A stretch of DNA of 64,000 nt from Membranipora membranacea (GCA_914767715.1 OU612070.1:2311501-2375500), one strand, 5' to 3'. Numbered from the stretch's first letter, positions 28,901 to 43,900 are shown. Made by a program: numbers and translations. Notes: generated by a model from the sequence alone, not told the origin.

Positions 28901-31900
28901 CCTGTTCCTGTTATTATTTAGCCTGTACTCTATCATCATAACAGCAATGTCTTGGAACCTCCCCTAAATTGAAGTGTTACCCAGCTTAGAGTCAGCAACT
29001 ACTTTCAGTTTTGCGTCGCGTAATGCACAAAGCTGATGCTGCCTAGCACATAATTTACTACCCATTAATGCATCGCTGCGAAACCTTGGTTGCCCTTTAA
29101 TCACAGTTGTCGCGGATAATTCTGTGCAAAGTTTTATTATTTTTAGTCGACGAGAACGGCACAGTAGTATATAATGTGATATTTATCGATCACTCTGTCC
29201 TGATACGCGGTGTGATGTATGAGAATATTACAGTGAAAGCCTGTAATAGCAAAGACCCACCCAAATGCGTGTCCTCAACTGTGGAAAACATCAAATGGAA
29301 CTTAGGTATATATTGGTATATTTGTGTTTATTTTTGTTGTGAGTGAAAGAGTTTTGACTGCCTTCTTGCAGTTACTTGATAGCGTCTACACAATATGCGT
29401 TGCCATTTGGTCGACCTTAAAAAGAACATTGAATATGGACTGCCTTTTATAGCTCTTATAATTTATAAAATATTTCTAAAACACACTGCCTCTACTACCA
29501 TATAATTCGCTGACTTGTCCTATTACTTCTGTTACATTTAAACATTTGGAAATCCTGCTTTACTTGAATATCAAGAACATACTCACAATCCTCTTTATTT
29601 TTCACCATATTTATAGATATTGGAGCAAACAATACTGTGTGTGTTGCGTGTGACTGTTTATACATTCATGATATATGGATATCTGACGCTGACGTTGTGT
29701 CACACATAGTCTCCTCTACGCAAGGTTCCTGGCGACTTCCTCGCTGGAGTGACATAGTGTGGATGAATCAGATCTTCTTATCAATCCCGAGGTTACAAAG
29801 AGCTATTCTGCAGCTTGGTATGTTGTTTAGATTGTCACTGCTATTTACTCAGTTAGTAGTCAATCAATATGGTTCCATGCTTCGCTTTCACATTGACTTT
29901 TAGTAGTTATCAAAACATGGAAAAAGAGGTGGTTCATTTTTGGTATGCATCCGTTCGTATTCCTTCATTCTATTTGGGTAGCGGTTGCATGGATGAACGA
30001 ATAGCATCATACATGTGAAGCGGTGTAGGTTCTATTCCTGACCACGGCAGACTTTTTTAAAGTTTCATTATCATGGGAACCGTAAACATCAATTTGAATT
30101 GAGAGTGGGCAACTTCATTCAAAGTTGGAAATCGATCTCTGGAATCTTATTGATAGATAATAGCATATTAATCAGATATATATTGATGATTGAATGCAAA
30201 GTCTGTTGATTGGAATAGGATTACTTTGGTTTGATTTTACCCTGTAATGGTCCCATGTGATATGCAAAGAAAATGAATATGCATTTCAGATGATGGCACT
30301 TTGACGACACGGAACTTTGTACCCGGAAATGACCCTCTTAGCTCTCCCAGATTACTTCTTGTCTCCGAGAATAGTAAGTAGTTGTATCAGTTAGTAACAT
30401 AAATAGTAAGTAGTTGTATCAGTTAGTAACATAAATAATAACTTGGCATCAAACTACCCGAGTTGAAAAAGGATAACATGAGATATTTAAAACATAATAA
30501 GAGATATATAAGCCATATATTAATGTTGTCTTATCTTATTCCAGGTGATACACCATATACTTGGACACAGTGGCAGACTACATATACAGTAGATAATTAT
30601 TGTGAGAGAACTAGGACTAGAAAGTGTCAGGATATCACAGGGGGATGTGTGAGACCTAAATGCTTAGAAGGAAGCACAATTCAAGCAGGTATCAGGAGTG
30701 GGGCCCTTTATATGCTCGGCCGTGTATGGTATTGTCTCAACACACTTAATCTGAAAGTCAGATTGCGATTTAGCTCTACCTCACAACTTTATTTTTGGCA
30801 ATTTTGTCATTTGAATCCTACATCAAATGTGCCAATCCCTTTGGATGGTTGAGGCAACCACAATTCTTCAGGATGTGGCAAGTGATAAGACCTTGTGATT
30901 TTAACCAACACATACAGTTCTAGTAATGGATTATTCGCTGTATTTCTTGCAGGGATTTGGTTACAAAGAGATGATAGTGTTGAGTCATTCAAAGAGCCTT
31001 GTTGTGTACATTTTGCTGATACTTTGTCAGAGCGGGAATTAAAAATTTTGAGTGAATTTGCAAGTATTGATTGGAAAGCAGATGAATCTCGTACTATATT
31101 CTTCCCATCAGGTAAGTTTAATTTAAGACTGACACTTCATAATATAAAATGTTCAAACTTTTTCGCCTCACTATAGGCATCTGTACGTTAATGCGTAAGA
31201 TGTGTTGATATAACAACGATCATACATTGTAGACAAAGCTACATTACCGAATCAAAACAAATCAAACTTTCATTTTGGATTGAGTCTAACCACGGCTATT
31301 GTTGACCCAACTACATCAGGAATAGAAAGGTTTTATATGGTGATTTTACATGAGAGTTATACGCCTGCATTTATCCGAAGTGTGGCCTGTGGTTTTGGAT
31401 TTTACTTTTTTTTAGATTATGACTGGATCCCTATAGAGTGTAGAAATGGAGCGCTTACTAGTACCCTAGCTCCTTCGACCTATCTAGTATGTACAAACAC
31501 GTCTACGTCATCTAGACAAGTATCCTGGAGCGTGGTTATGGATACTCAGTCAGAGTATCACCTGTCAACAAGGAGCTGTAATAACTTTGAATGCCTTGTC
31601 TCTATATGCGGTGCCAGTAAGTTATTATGACCTATAATAACCTAAAGGTCCCAAAAAATCTGGAAACCCGATCTCAGAGGACTGTATATATCTGGGCTGT
31701 ATATTTATTGAAATTCAGCTCTCCAGATTGTATTTATGAGATTTGTCAGCAAACTGTATGTTCCTTTATGCTATCATAGGTCGCCCTCAGACTTCTCTCC
31801 AGTCGGTTTCCCTCAACTTCCAACTTATTTATATTCGCCTGAGGGTGTCTTAGTTGTCCACTCCCCAGAGGTTTACAACTATCAATGAGTTACCAATTGT

Positions 31901-34900
31901 GATATAAAGTTTTAGGACTTGGTTACATTCTAACTTCACAAATTTCACTTTCAGGACCCGCATGCCCACTTGAACTGGGCAGAAGAACCTACTTTGTCGG
32001 ACGTGTTCAGACAAATTGGTCCTCTGTGTACTACGCCAATGAGACGGATATGTTTACTGGTGATACAGCTTTGGTAAAATGTGAGAAGAAATTCAAGTTT
32101 CCAAGTAACATCACACATAGCAATGGATCACATGCTTTGATTCAATGCGGAATGCACACAAGACGCACATGGCTACCAGACTTCCGTACAAGACTTCCTG
32201 ATTGTGAATATGTGAGTATATATATATTATTCTGCACTTGGTGCAGGGCATATAATGTTTCTTACAGTGTGTTGAGATATGATAACAGTCATGAAGTAAT
32301 TAGGAGAACAAAATTAGTTGGGTATGACGTTACTCGTGTGATGTAGCCTAAACTTCATGATGTGACTCTCCAGAATTTCCAGAGAGTTGAAAAATAGTTC
32401 ATTGGAATGTCTGACTCGATTACATTTGGAGCCTACAACTGATTGCATAAAATTGCATTATGGGATTGGCTCTTTAATGAATGACCATACATATGTAGAG
32501 TGTTGTGTTATATATATTGTAAACTGTGTGGGCAGATAGGGAGGGCCTCGTTCTAAAAGTGTAAGATCTGTCCTCTTGTTCAGTCTGAGTGCACAATATA
32601 ATAGGAAGTAATTATCCATCAATCAACTCTTAGTTCAGAAGCAACATCACTTTCATTTCATCATTCTATGGACACGCACTAATGAGAGAGCCATAAAGAA
32701 TGTCATGTTTTATGATTCAGGCCGGTGAACTGCATTGGGTAAGGCTGCCTAGTAATGGGTTCTGTTACACTCATCCCTACAAACGATTGAATGTTGACAA
32801 TGCTATTAGATACTGCCGGAATGAAGTGAAAGCTCAATGCTGCCCTCGCAAGCGTGTCAGTATGGAGTTTCCTGGGACTCTAGTGAGAGCTCGGGAGTTG
32901 GTGTCATTGCTACGACAGAACAGCTCTGATTATGATGATTTATATGGGCCTATGTGGCAAAAATATATCTGTGAGTTGACATATTGATATAGGACATACA
33001 TAACTAGAGGCAGTACCTCTTATTCCCCCACAGTACTTTTTTAAAATTCTGAATATATATCATAGATAGACATGGTGTCTTTTAGTGCTTTGAAAAAAGA
33101 TAGCATTTTCTTTTGCCCTTTTGTTATCACTCAAAATCACTAGTAGACTTCATCATATAACAAATGAAAGCACTTCCAGTCATATTGGGCAATCAACCGA
33201 GCTTCAAAAGTCCCACTCACAATACATCTAGGTTACTATAAACAATTTACTTGAAGTGTCTCCCCGTTTTTCATACAGCTCAGTATTCGGCATACGCACA
33301 TGCTAACAATCGATATTGGTGGGCTAACTCGACAAGTAACGAGGAACGGTTACAGATTCTCACTCCTTACCTCTCCTATCTCATCAGACAGAAAACATCC
33401 TGCTACTTTACATGTAAAGCAAACATCTATCGCCAGTATGGTAAGTTGTCCTACATTTGTATTGAGTAAATAATGAGCACGACATTTCAATGTTATCAAA
33501 CCTTGGTTTGATAGAGAAATTAAAATAAAGCAATACTAATACCACTACCAATACCAATACCAAATAGAGATATAATTTGTTTTTATTGAGAACGACATCG
33601 TTTGATTAGACTGACACTGCCAAAAAGTTCATAGCAGAATAATTCCACACAACTAGGCTTCTTCACACCATCACACATGACGTAAATATAGCAAGATATA
33701 CTGGCTCAAAAGTTGTGATGGTTGATTTTCTCTCTCTTTGTTGAAGGTGATTGGAGCGACTGGACTAGCTGGTCTGACTGCTCACACATTAACAATACTA
33801 GAAATAGGACGAGGAAATGTGAATCGTCCACCCCTTGCTGGACCGGTGTTTGCCGAGCGGCTCCCGATTACCAGGTCAAGGCCTGCTGTCATGACCCAGG
33901 TTTTTCATGTTTCCTCTTCGTTTTACATTTTTACTGACAAGCTTAGAAAAGCTTTCCTGTGTTTGTGCTGCTAAAACATTACATGGGTTTGATGACCACT
34001 TTTACAGATGGCCAGGGCTAGTGAAGGATTGACGTGGTTGACATTAATTGAGCATAATCACCTAAATTCATAACGCATGAAATTGAAAACTATCCAATAA
34101 AATTATATTGATTTTTTTTGTTATTTAAATAGGAAATGTAACACATGCGGTGAGATACCTTGAAGGTACAGATGTGGGTTCTCAGGTCAGGTATACTTGC
34201 ATGAAGGGATACACTCTACATGGCGACGATAGACAAGTCATCCTCTCCTGTGAATCAACCGGACACTGGAGCGCACCACTTCCTGCTTGTCACAGTAAGT
34301 CTATGAGACTTTCATTTTTTTCTCCTTTTTTTCACATACCATACATTGGGTAGCAATTAAACAAAGCATGCAACATGGGTTTACCTTGGACGAGCCTGGC
34401 TAAGCTCTTTTGGTCCACCAAGTATCTGCAGCAGGTTGTTTCGTTGCCATCTAGGTTTCCCCCCCTGCTATGTAGATCTTCCTTCTGGCATGAAGGTTTA
34501 CTCTGTCATCTAGGTTTTCCCCCTGCTATGTAGGTTTTCCCTCTGTCATGAAGGTTTTAACTCTGTCATGCTAGTAACACGGTAAATGGAAATTCTGTAG
34601 GTAATAAAATGGAAAGTAAGCAGTTTTGTGAACATTTTGAAGATGTACAAGGACAGGTTAAGCTGAGCATCCACCATTAACTAAACACCGTTGTTGTTTA
34701 TAGTCGAGAAATGTGTCGATATTGATGGTGATCATCTCACCAAAATTTGGTCTTTGGCTCTTCACTACCCCGGGCCTAAACAATTTCTCTATAAGGACCA
34801 AGCTTTGTTCTCATGTGGTGAGGGGTATCACATACGATCCTACTTCCCTCCTATTGCCTCCATAGAGATTGAATGTGTCTCTGGTGGCCTGTGGTCAAGT

Positions 34901-37900
34901 CGCCCGCCCATACGCTGCACAGGTAAATAAAACCATAGATATAGCTGTTTTTTGGAATCCTTTTTTTTAGCATTCTAGGCTTGCCAATGAAAATAGTTTT
35001 GGTGCTTTGAAGTAGCTCAAAAATGTATATTTGTATGAACAACTTAACCCATATATATGACTCAACATTTTTCTGGTTGCATCAAAGTGGTTTTAGTATG
35101 TCTCATGTCTAATATGTGAACCGGAACCGGATCATTATTAACCTTTCACTCCGAAATTTTGGGGCGAAGACAGCCTACGTCAGTTTGTACCGTTTTTTCC
35201 CTTTTTTGTTCCACATGTTTGCAGACTGTAATCACGCCTCTACAATTTTTCTCTCACTAGATAAAGTTTAATTCATATGATTGCCTGGATTTGAAAATAC
35301 TCCCCTTATCTGGACCGAACCTTTTCTGCATGATACAACAGCCCTGACACAATGGACCGAGGGCTAACATTTTATAGCTTTATTTATACAAGTTATTATC
35401 AATCAATTTTTAGCTCGGCCTTGCCCAATTGCAAACCCACAACCAGCTTCTGCTCTGGCCGTTCAGCGGTTCAATCACACAACAAGTAGACATGAGCCTT
35501 ATGTCACATACCCAGCTGATTCACAGATGATAAGGTATGGTCTATCGGTGTACTACAAAGACATCATCTCCTATGTATGCGATTCTGAACATGAGGCTGT
35601 CGGCACCGCTGGTAGAAATGTGTCATATACCTGCATGTCCAACATGCAGTATGATAGAAAGATACAGCAGAGTCTTTGCGTCGGTGAGTCAACATAATAC
35701 GTTATAATATTCACCCCTGTTTCATATTTCACACATTTAGTTGAACTTGGGTTTACCTTGGAGGAGGAGGAAAACTTCGCTACTTCACACTGACTCAAGA
35801 TAGCAATATTTGCGGCTAATAAATATTTGTGGCGGTAGCTGATATTAAGCTATTAGCAAAGCTAAACTCTAGCTAATATTTACTCACCTGCGGTAATTAT
35901 ACCAATAGCACTATGTTCAATGTACACCATTGTTACTGAAACTAGGGTTACCGAGGGTCAATTTTTTCATCTTAATTAGACAACTCACTTAGAGCTCACT
36001 GTAGCTCTACTGGCGGTTTGACCTGTCTTAAATAAGTTTGGTGCTCATTCAGCCAGGCTAATATGGAAAACTCTAATGAGGAGTAGGACCATGTCAACCA
36101 TCAACTCTGCCGATAGGGTGTCTGTTCCACAGGAGTGGGTGTTGTAAATCAAGAGACAAGAAATTTAGCTAAATCTACTTTCAACAAAGATGAATGTCAA
36201 CAAGCACTTCTATTTAATACATATTTCAGTTAAGACATGTAAGGAGTTCCCTACTTTGCAAAATGGTTTTGTGTACAAAGGCCGTCTACCAGTGAACCTG
36301 TACGATGCAATACGAGTGGACTGCCACATAGGATACCATCTTCAAGGTCAAGTGACTGTTACTCGTCAATATACAAACTGTCAAACTGATTACTCCTACA
36401 AGCCTTCGCTCCAGCCCTGCCAGCGTAAGTATCTTTGAGTATTCCTATGTGTCTGCCTTGAACAAGGATAATACTTCAAAGGTGCTTTAAAAAATAAAAT
36501 TTTGACCTCACCCCATTCAACTTTGGAGAACATACAATATCCTAAAATACCTAATCTTCAAACATCATCTCACAGGCAGTGCTTTTCTGTGCACACAACC
36601 GATGTTCATTTTTTTCCAGCCATTGATTGCGGTAGCCCTGGTAACGGCTCCGGTGCAGACCAGATACAAGTGCATGCGTTCCACTACCCTGAGAAGGTAG
36701 ACTACCATTGTCAGTATGGTTACCATGACAACACGACCAGGGAGGTGGCTGTGTCTCTGACATGTCAGAGTAATGGTACATGGACACGGGCACCTCCAGT
36801 ATGCATTGGTAAGGATATGGATGGGAACCCTGGAATATTATCATTGAGGAGTAAAGTTACCACAGTAGGAATAATTTGCCTTTTCCCAAGACTGTATAAT
36901 TAAATCAATTAATTAATTAAATCAATTATGGTTAGCTGACCTTTACTGAACCACATTACTTTTCATTATACAACTAGCTAAAAAAGTCTGACTAGCTAAA
37001 CTAAACTCTAGCTAATATTTACCCCAACTCAGAGTTTCTATCTTAGGACTAACTCTTCAAGTGAAAGCATGGAGAGACGTGTCACCCAGCTTGAGGGTCA
37101 AGAAATTCAGTGTCAGGTTCACTGGATTGCCTCAATGCAATGTGATAAATGTCAATGTAATTTGGGCGAGTAGTGAATAACAGTCAGGCTTACCTTAGAA
37201 GATGTGTACGTTTAGAATCGTCTTGTTATCATCAGGCATGAGCTTTTCTACATAAGAATCAGTACATTTTCTGCTATAGAATCCCTCGGAAATTCTATTG
37301 TTCACAGTTTCTCAAGTTTAAACCATCTGTATTTCTTCTCATCTAAGTTATCGTTTTATAGAGATAAACTGTGGGTTTCCTGGTGAAGGGGTCAATGCTA
37401 TTCGTGATGGAGGTAATAAGACTAAGTACCTCGATACGGTATATTACACATGTGTAGAGCTGTACTCCTTCTCTGGTACCAGTTTTGGTTTGAGGAGTGG
37501 TGGAGCGGTATGTAGAGAGGATGGGTACTGGGACGGTTATGTGGATGCTCGATGCTCTGTTATCTCTGCCTTTGTAAGTACTGAATAAACCAGATAAAGT
37601 ATTAGTGTTAATGTAATATAATTTTGACCACGTTACAAATTAATAACACTTGCATCAAAAGCTTTGGGAACTACTTACATGAAAACCTAAGGTAAAGGAT
37701 GACTATGAGTGAAGGTTGTTAATGTCTCTCATTATGAAAAAATGATTTGGCAAGTTCCGAGTTGGAAATTTGATTGGTCTCATAAAATGATAACGTTTTT
37801 GACCAGAAAAGTACTAATACCAACTCCTTTGTGTACCTACAAGGAAGATTCATGTCTCTAGGGTTTATGTTTAAAGTGTTTAGGAAAGCGAAAAACAACC

Positions 37901-40900
37901 GCTGTTCATATCAAAGCAATCTCATAGCAATGATCAAAAAAACTAAATTTAATTGCACAAGGGCATTATTGAATGATGTAACCCAGGGTCTACAAGGGTC
38001 TAGAGCATGGGTGGGCAACCTTTTCTTGAAAAAGGCCACATTTTACGCCAGATCAATTCAAAAGGCCGCAACATATTTTTCAGGGATAAAATTGGAACTG
38101 GAGTAGCAATTTTGACACTTCCTATGTAAAAACCAAAACAGACTTATGTCTAAAAACTGCAGTATGCTGCAAAAACCATCAACTCAGCAGAAATACTGGT
38201 TTATCTAATCTTCTTGAGTTTTGTGATGTCATTTTACCTCATGATTTGATTGTGTACATGTCTGTATCCCCATGTAATGTGTAAGACAAAGAGGAGGGTG
38301 GGTGCGGGAGGGGTGCTGTAGCGCCCTCCCAGGGGTTAAAGTGTAAATAAAGTTCATACAGGACTGTTTTGATGGAGAAGGAAGTATTTTCGAGGAGCGA
38401 AAAAAGAATTTTAAATTATTTTTCGTGTCCTGCCAAAGTTTTCACCTCACAGCTCCCGCCCACTCTCAAAGGAGGGAAATTTTCGCAAATGATTGTGAAA
38501 TGAAGAATTCAATATGGAACATTTCAGCCATAATGCAGGAGCACTCGTCACAAAGGGAATATTTGTCCACAGAGACTGTTTTGCAAAAAAAAATTACTAT
38601 AATGTTAGAGAAACTTGTAATTTTAACATCCAAAGGTCACTGTTTTGTGTTATTTCGAAAGGACAACAACTTGATAAAGTAGTAAGAGTGGCTGGGAAGC
38701 TTAGCTACATGCATAATACAGCCACTAGCATATTTAGAAATATTTTGAGCTTACAGAGCGCTATGCATACTTGGTTCTCCACATAAAAAAAGGGGAATCA
38801 AATATAATGTATAAAAAGTTTTACAGGCATAAGGCCACAATTAGGCCGCAAAATATTACCCATTAGGCCGCACTGGCAAAAAGGCCGCAGATTGCCCACA
38901 GCTGGTCTAGAGTATGTTATCTCCCCTACAACAGATAAACACTAAAATGATGATTCACTAACAGTATAACAGTAAACTTAGCCCTTGCATGGCTAGGACA
39001 GTTACTAGGCTGCTATATATATAACACAAATTATCACAAAACAGTTATGGTCAAAGGTAGCCTGGTCAAAGACATGTGTTAAAATGTAACAGGGGAAATA
39101 ACATACTCTAGATACTTGGTTTTCGCCCTTTGAAATCAGTTATATCCATAGACTTGATTATAAGTCTATGGTTTTATCATTCAATATTGGTCTGGTGTGA
39201 GTAAATTTAGTATTTATGTTCATTGCTTGGACATTACTTTGATATGAACAGTGGTTGGTTTTTGCTTTCCTAAACACTTTAAACATTATAATATAATATA
39301 TATACATGTGTGACTATGTTGTGTTGAACATTCGAGTTATTATAGCAGCTGCTTTGATTTATCATGTTTGGATTCCTTCAGCAAGAGTTACAAGTTTCAG
39401 TGACAGGAATAAATTCTGTTACTGTCAGCTTTGTGCAGACCCAACAGTTTGACAAGACAGAGATTTTATACCTGCTTGATTTCTCCGGAGTTAACAGACG
39501 ATTCAATGAGACAAACAATGTTAGTAGAACAACCACTCATGACCGACAAGGGCAGAAAACTGTGTTTGTGTATAATATACAGCCTGGCTACATCTACGAG
39601 CTTGTGGTGAGTATAAAATAAAACAGTCAGATGTGTTATTGATCAAGCGATCAACTGATCAAGGCTAGGGTGAGACAGACCATGGTGCTGCCCAACTTAG
39701 ATTGGATACATGTATGAGCCCACCCATTTTAGTCCAGGTAGGGATAATCTGCGCTGTCTCAATGTAAAAGTTCATGGACATAAATTTATTGCTATTGATG
39801 TTTCCTCCAGAATATAAGTGTATCTGCGGATCTGTGTATCTGTGTATCTCATAGTTTCTTTGTTCATACTACAGCTGCGATGGGTGAATAGTAACATTAC
39901 CAGCGGCCGACAGACTGATGGTGTACAAAACTTCACAATGAAGACTGGGCCTCCTCCGCTTGTATCCGGCGCACAATCCTACCATGCTCTGCCTCGGACT
40001 TTTGTTGATAACTCGATCCTCCCTGTACCATTAGTAAAACAGGAGAGGAAGTAAGTTACATATTCTAACTGGATACTTTGAAAAAAAATGTGTGAAAATG
40101 CCTCTTTTTGACCAGATATCAATAATATTGTCAATCACCATTCATACTATTACATTTCTGAAAAATTGTTTCGATAAAGATATTGCAAAAAAATTTTGAA
40201 TCGATTTTCACCCCGGAGAGTTCAGTACCCACAAAGCAAGAAGTCCACTTAGACCACTGCTTAGAATGCACCCTGTTTGGGAGATGATAATGATATGTTG
40301 TTTCTCATAGTATCAGTTATGTCCTATACTACTCACTTAGCATAAAACACAAACTTTTTTTGAAAATTTTTTAACCTCAAAATCAGTTGGGAGGCAGCAG
40401 GAGGCAAAACAGGCATACAACTTCAACCCGGTCCAATGAAAGTTTTCTTGTTTCTTAATTTAGTAGTGGAATCGATGTCAAGGTCACTAATCTGTTCACT
40501 GAGGACTATGGGAAGATAAGAGGATATACACTTATCGTGTGTGAGCTCAATCCATGGCTAGACAACAGTTACTACCACTCTAAACTCGGCCGTAAACTGT
40601 TCACGTACTCCATGGTATGTCACAAGTAATCTATAGGAAAATTGTGGAGGTTGGCAACCTAAGGAAGGATGGATATAAAACCCATGTATAGGTTTGATAC
40701 TAGCAGTGGACCTTCAAAATGAAGAGAGTGATTGTCTGCTCAGTTTTAGTACATATTTTCCCAAAACTTTCCCTCAGTATAGGATCATTGTATCTGAGTA
40801 CCATTAGAGCGGTGACCAAAAGTCCTAAAGAGATATTTGCTATAAATAACATACTAATTTACTAGACTCAAAATACAATAATATCATATTTAAAATATGA

Positions 40901-43900
40901 GGGAATCTTATTTTCAGGCTGATGACTATGATACTGGTAATGCTCGGTATGTGTGGCCGCCGTATCAGGTATTTAAGCCCTGTGACATCTTCGGTGATAC
41001 CAGTGAGTGTGGGGACATCAAAATAAAACCCTACATAGTCCCAGATACCACAACCACCGCCACCACACCAAATACTATGTCTATTAACATGACTGGTAAT
41101 ACAACTATGACATATGATCTGAGTTCGACTAACACTACGGAGACAGTAAGCCCGACGCTGACTCATGACCTTAGTATCACAAGGTCATATGATGATATCA
41201 GAAGAAAGCGACAGATCCGCATTAACATGGGGAGTACACAGATAACATCGACCCCTGCTGACCCTGAGGTCGCTGCTGCTGAGATAACACCGCAAGCTAA
41301 CAAAGAAGAGTTCAAGATAGAGGAATATCAGCAAAGAATTGTCACTTTAGGGGATATCAGGTAATATATCAGCATATCAGTCACTCATGGCAATAACTCC
41401 AAATTAAAGGCTTGCCATCAAGACGATCAATAGCATCAGACTAGAAGACATGCCTCAGTTTTTTTGTTTGTAGTGTATTTATCTGAGCTTAATTTCACAG
41501 CTCATCAAATTTGGCAATTCATCAATGCAAATTCTGTATTTTTCTACTCCGCTGGTTTTTGACGAGAGCGGTATTTTTGTGGAACTGAGGACAAATTGGG
41601 GGATAGGACATACCATCTCAAATACTTTGGGTTATTATAACTGTTGATGATAACCTCTGCTCTCTCACTGATTTTAGCGCCGGTGATTGTCCAGATTCAG
41701 CATATTGTAACGGTAAGCTAAGAGGCAGTAGATATTATTGTGTTAAGATGAGAATCTTCACTGAGGATGATTACTACGACACCCTGTGTTCTACTCCTTT
41801 CAAAACTCGTGAGTTATCAGAAAAAACAGATCTAAATCAAATATGATACAGATTGCCTGCATTTGGAATTGCTCCCCCACTACTGATTAGCCTTCTTGTC
41901 TGTGACTTACAAGAGGAGGGGAGCACCTACAAATTCAGGCAAACTGGACCACACTGAATCAAACTTTATCGAAAACTGATCAAACCTAGGGCTGCCATCT
42001 ATTTGTGTGGAAAAAGAGTAGATTTTGCCGGGATATAGATGGCTTTTTGACTCAGGAAGGTGGCGGGAGGGGCCCCAGTGTTCCTGGTTTTTTCTTTGCG
42101 TTAATACCCTAAATTTAAAAGCTCCGGGGTATATCTGAAGCCAGTTACCAATTTCAAATACAGTGATATAGTATAAAAATAGGCATGGTATGAGTTCCGA
42201 CTTTAAAAATGAGTATAGGTATCCCTGATCTAGCCTCTCTGCATATGATATCTCAGTATTTAGATCACAATCATACCTTCTGGGTTAATTTTCTGGATGA
42301 ATATCAGTTATCAGATCTTTTGAGCGGAAACTTTCTTGCAGCTAAAATGATAACATAACCGCTGTTATAAGCTCTGCAATTTCTCAGCAAAAGAAAGAAT
42401 AAAGGTCTAAAATCTACGCTCTTGTCCTTGATAATAGAGCTGCAGTTTGTTAAACTTGATCTAAGCAGTGGATCGCATTTTCTAGAGATGCAAAGGGATG
42501 TAAAGTTGCTATCACATTTAGTAATTTTCAGACACATAAAACAGTATTCTAGTGATTATATTTCTTTTTGTTGTTGCAGCTCGTTCTGCTTGGATTACCC
42601 CTGGGCTCATTCTCCCTTTTCTACTCGCCCTGATTCCTTTCGCTGCATTCGCATCAGTCATCACCTGGCTAGTCTTTCGCAGGAAAAGATATGGCAATTA
42701 TCGTTTCCTATCGTCGACTGTGCTGACAAGAGCTTCCATTCTGTCCGAGCCTAGTCTGGTAAGATCATTTTTCGTTTTTTTAATATGCCTTTTTATGGTA
42801 GTTTAAGTCATAGCTTAAAGCATGTGTTTTGTCTATAGACTAAGTACAAAAACTTTGCCAGAATCGTCGGTAGTGGCAATCGAGCATCATTAGTGATGCC
42901 CCAGGCAATTTATATGGTGGTCAATGTTGACATAGAGATACAACTAATCTTGTAGCGCTGATGGTAGTCTATCTATCTGCCTGTATATATGGACGCTCAC
43001 TAACAGTGAGCAAGGAGCCCTGACACGGGATCAATATTACCTTCCCAATGATTATATAGCATATTTTGGTAGGTGCTTGCATATGAAGATGACCCTCATT
43101 TAGGAAGTATTGAGAGACCATCAGTGATACAACTTCTCCAAAAGATCTACGAGCAATATATATCTCAGGGTGAAAGGTAAGACTATCTTTAAACTAATAC
43201 ATGCGTGAATAGTGGGGATATCAGAGATCTTATGCACAGATTTCCGATAATGGGGACATCCATTATTTTATTTCTACACTTTATATGAAGTGAGCAAGTT
43301 CTAGTCTGTATTTTTGTTGATGAGTGATACATAACATAAAACAAGGGCACAGGGCCCTACCACCGCACCTTCTCACCGCACCTTCTCACCGCACCTTCTC
43401 ACCGCACCTTCTCACCGCACCTTCTCACCGCCCCTCTACCGCCCCTCTACCACACCTACCTACCACAACTACCCATCGCACCTACCTACCGCATTCAAGT
43501 CTCCTACTGTATCATCACTGTCCGTGTTTATTATGGTAATATCCGCAAGCAAGGTTTTGTGGCATTGTTTTTTTTTGTGACACTTTGAGCCGTTTGAGTC
43601 CATAAACTTCATCGCATAATTGCATGCACCACATTCTGCTTCATGTAATAACAAAACGCATGTTTCAGCGAGAGCTTTGAGACAGCGGCCGAAACACTTC
43701 GCTTGAATATTGACAGTAAGTATAATATCTTACCAATAGTATGTCTTGAAATTTCATGAGGGTGAACAGTCGCATGTCAATTTATTATGATAATATTTAA
43801 ATGACAAAACGAGTTATTTTACAAGATAAATAGAATAAATATAAAATCTTAAAAACTAAAATTGATGTTGGTGTCTTTTGAGGAATGATGAAGAGTGATT

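Larger units (their letters stand above)
37867..39286. mobile_element. Inverted-repeat (foldback) element hosting a nested hAT insertion
   Basis: In the receptor intron 37574-39381. Left arm 37867-37985 matches the reverse complement of right arm 39169-39286 at high identity, starting ATGTTTAAAGTGTTTAGGAA. A second inverted pair, TCTAGAGTATGTTAT, lies at 38906-38934 and 39085-39112. A hAT-type element interrupts it. Confidence 0.7.

Noticed and set aside
38425-38786. Open frames inside the hAT element
   Set aside because: Short, overlapping in two frames, with no transposase motifs.
43324-43539. 71-codon frame of Pro/His/Thr repeats
   Set aside because: Product of the CACCGCACCTTCT minisatellite in an intron.
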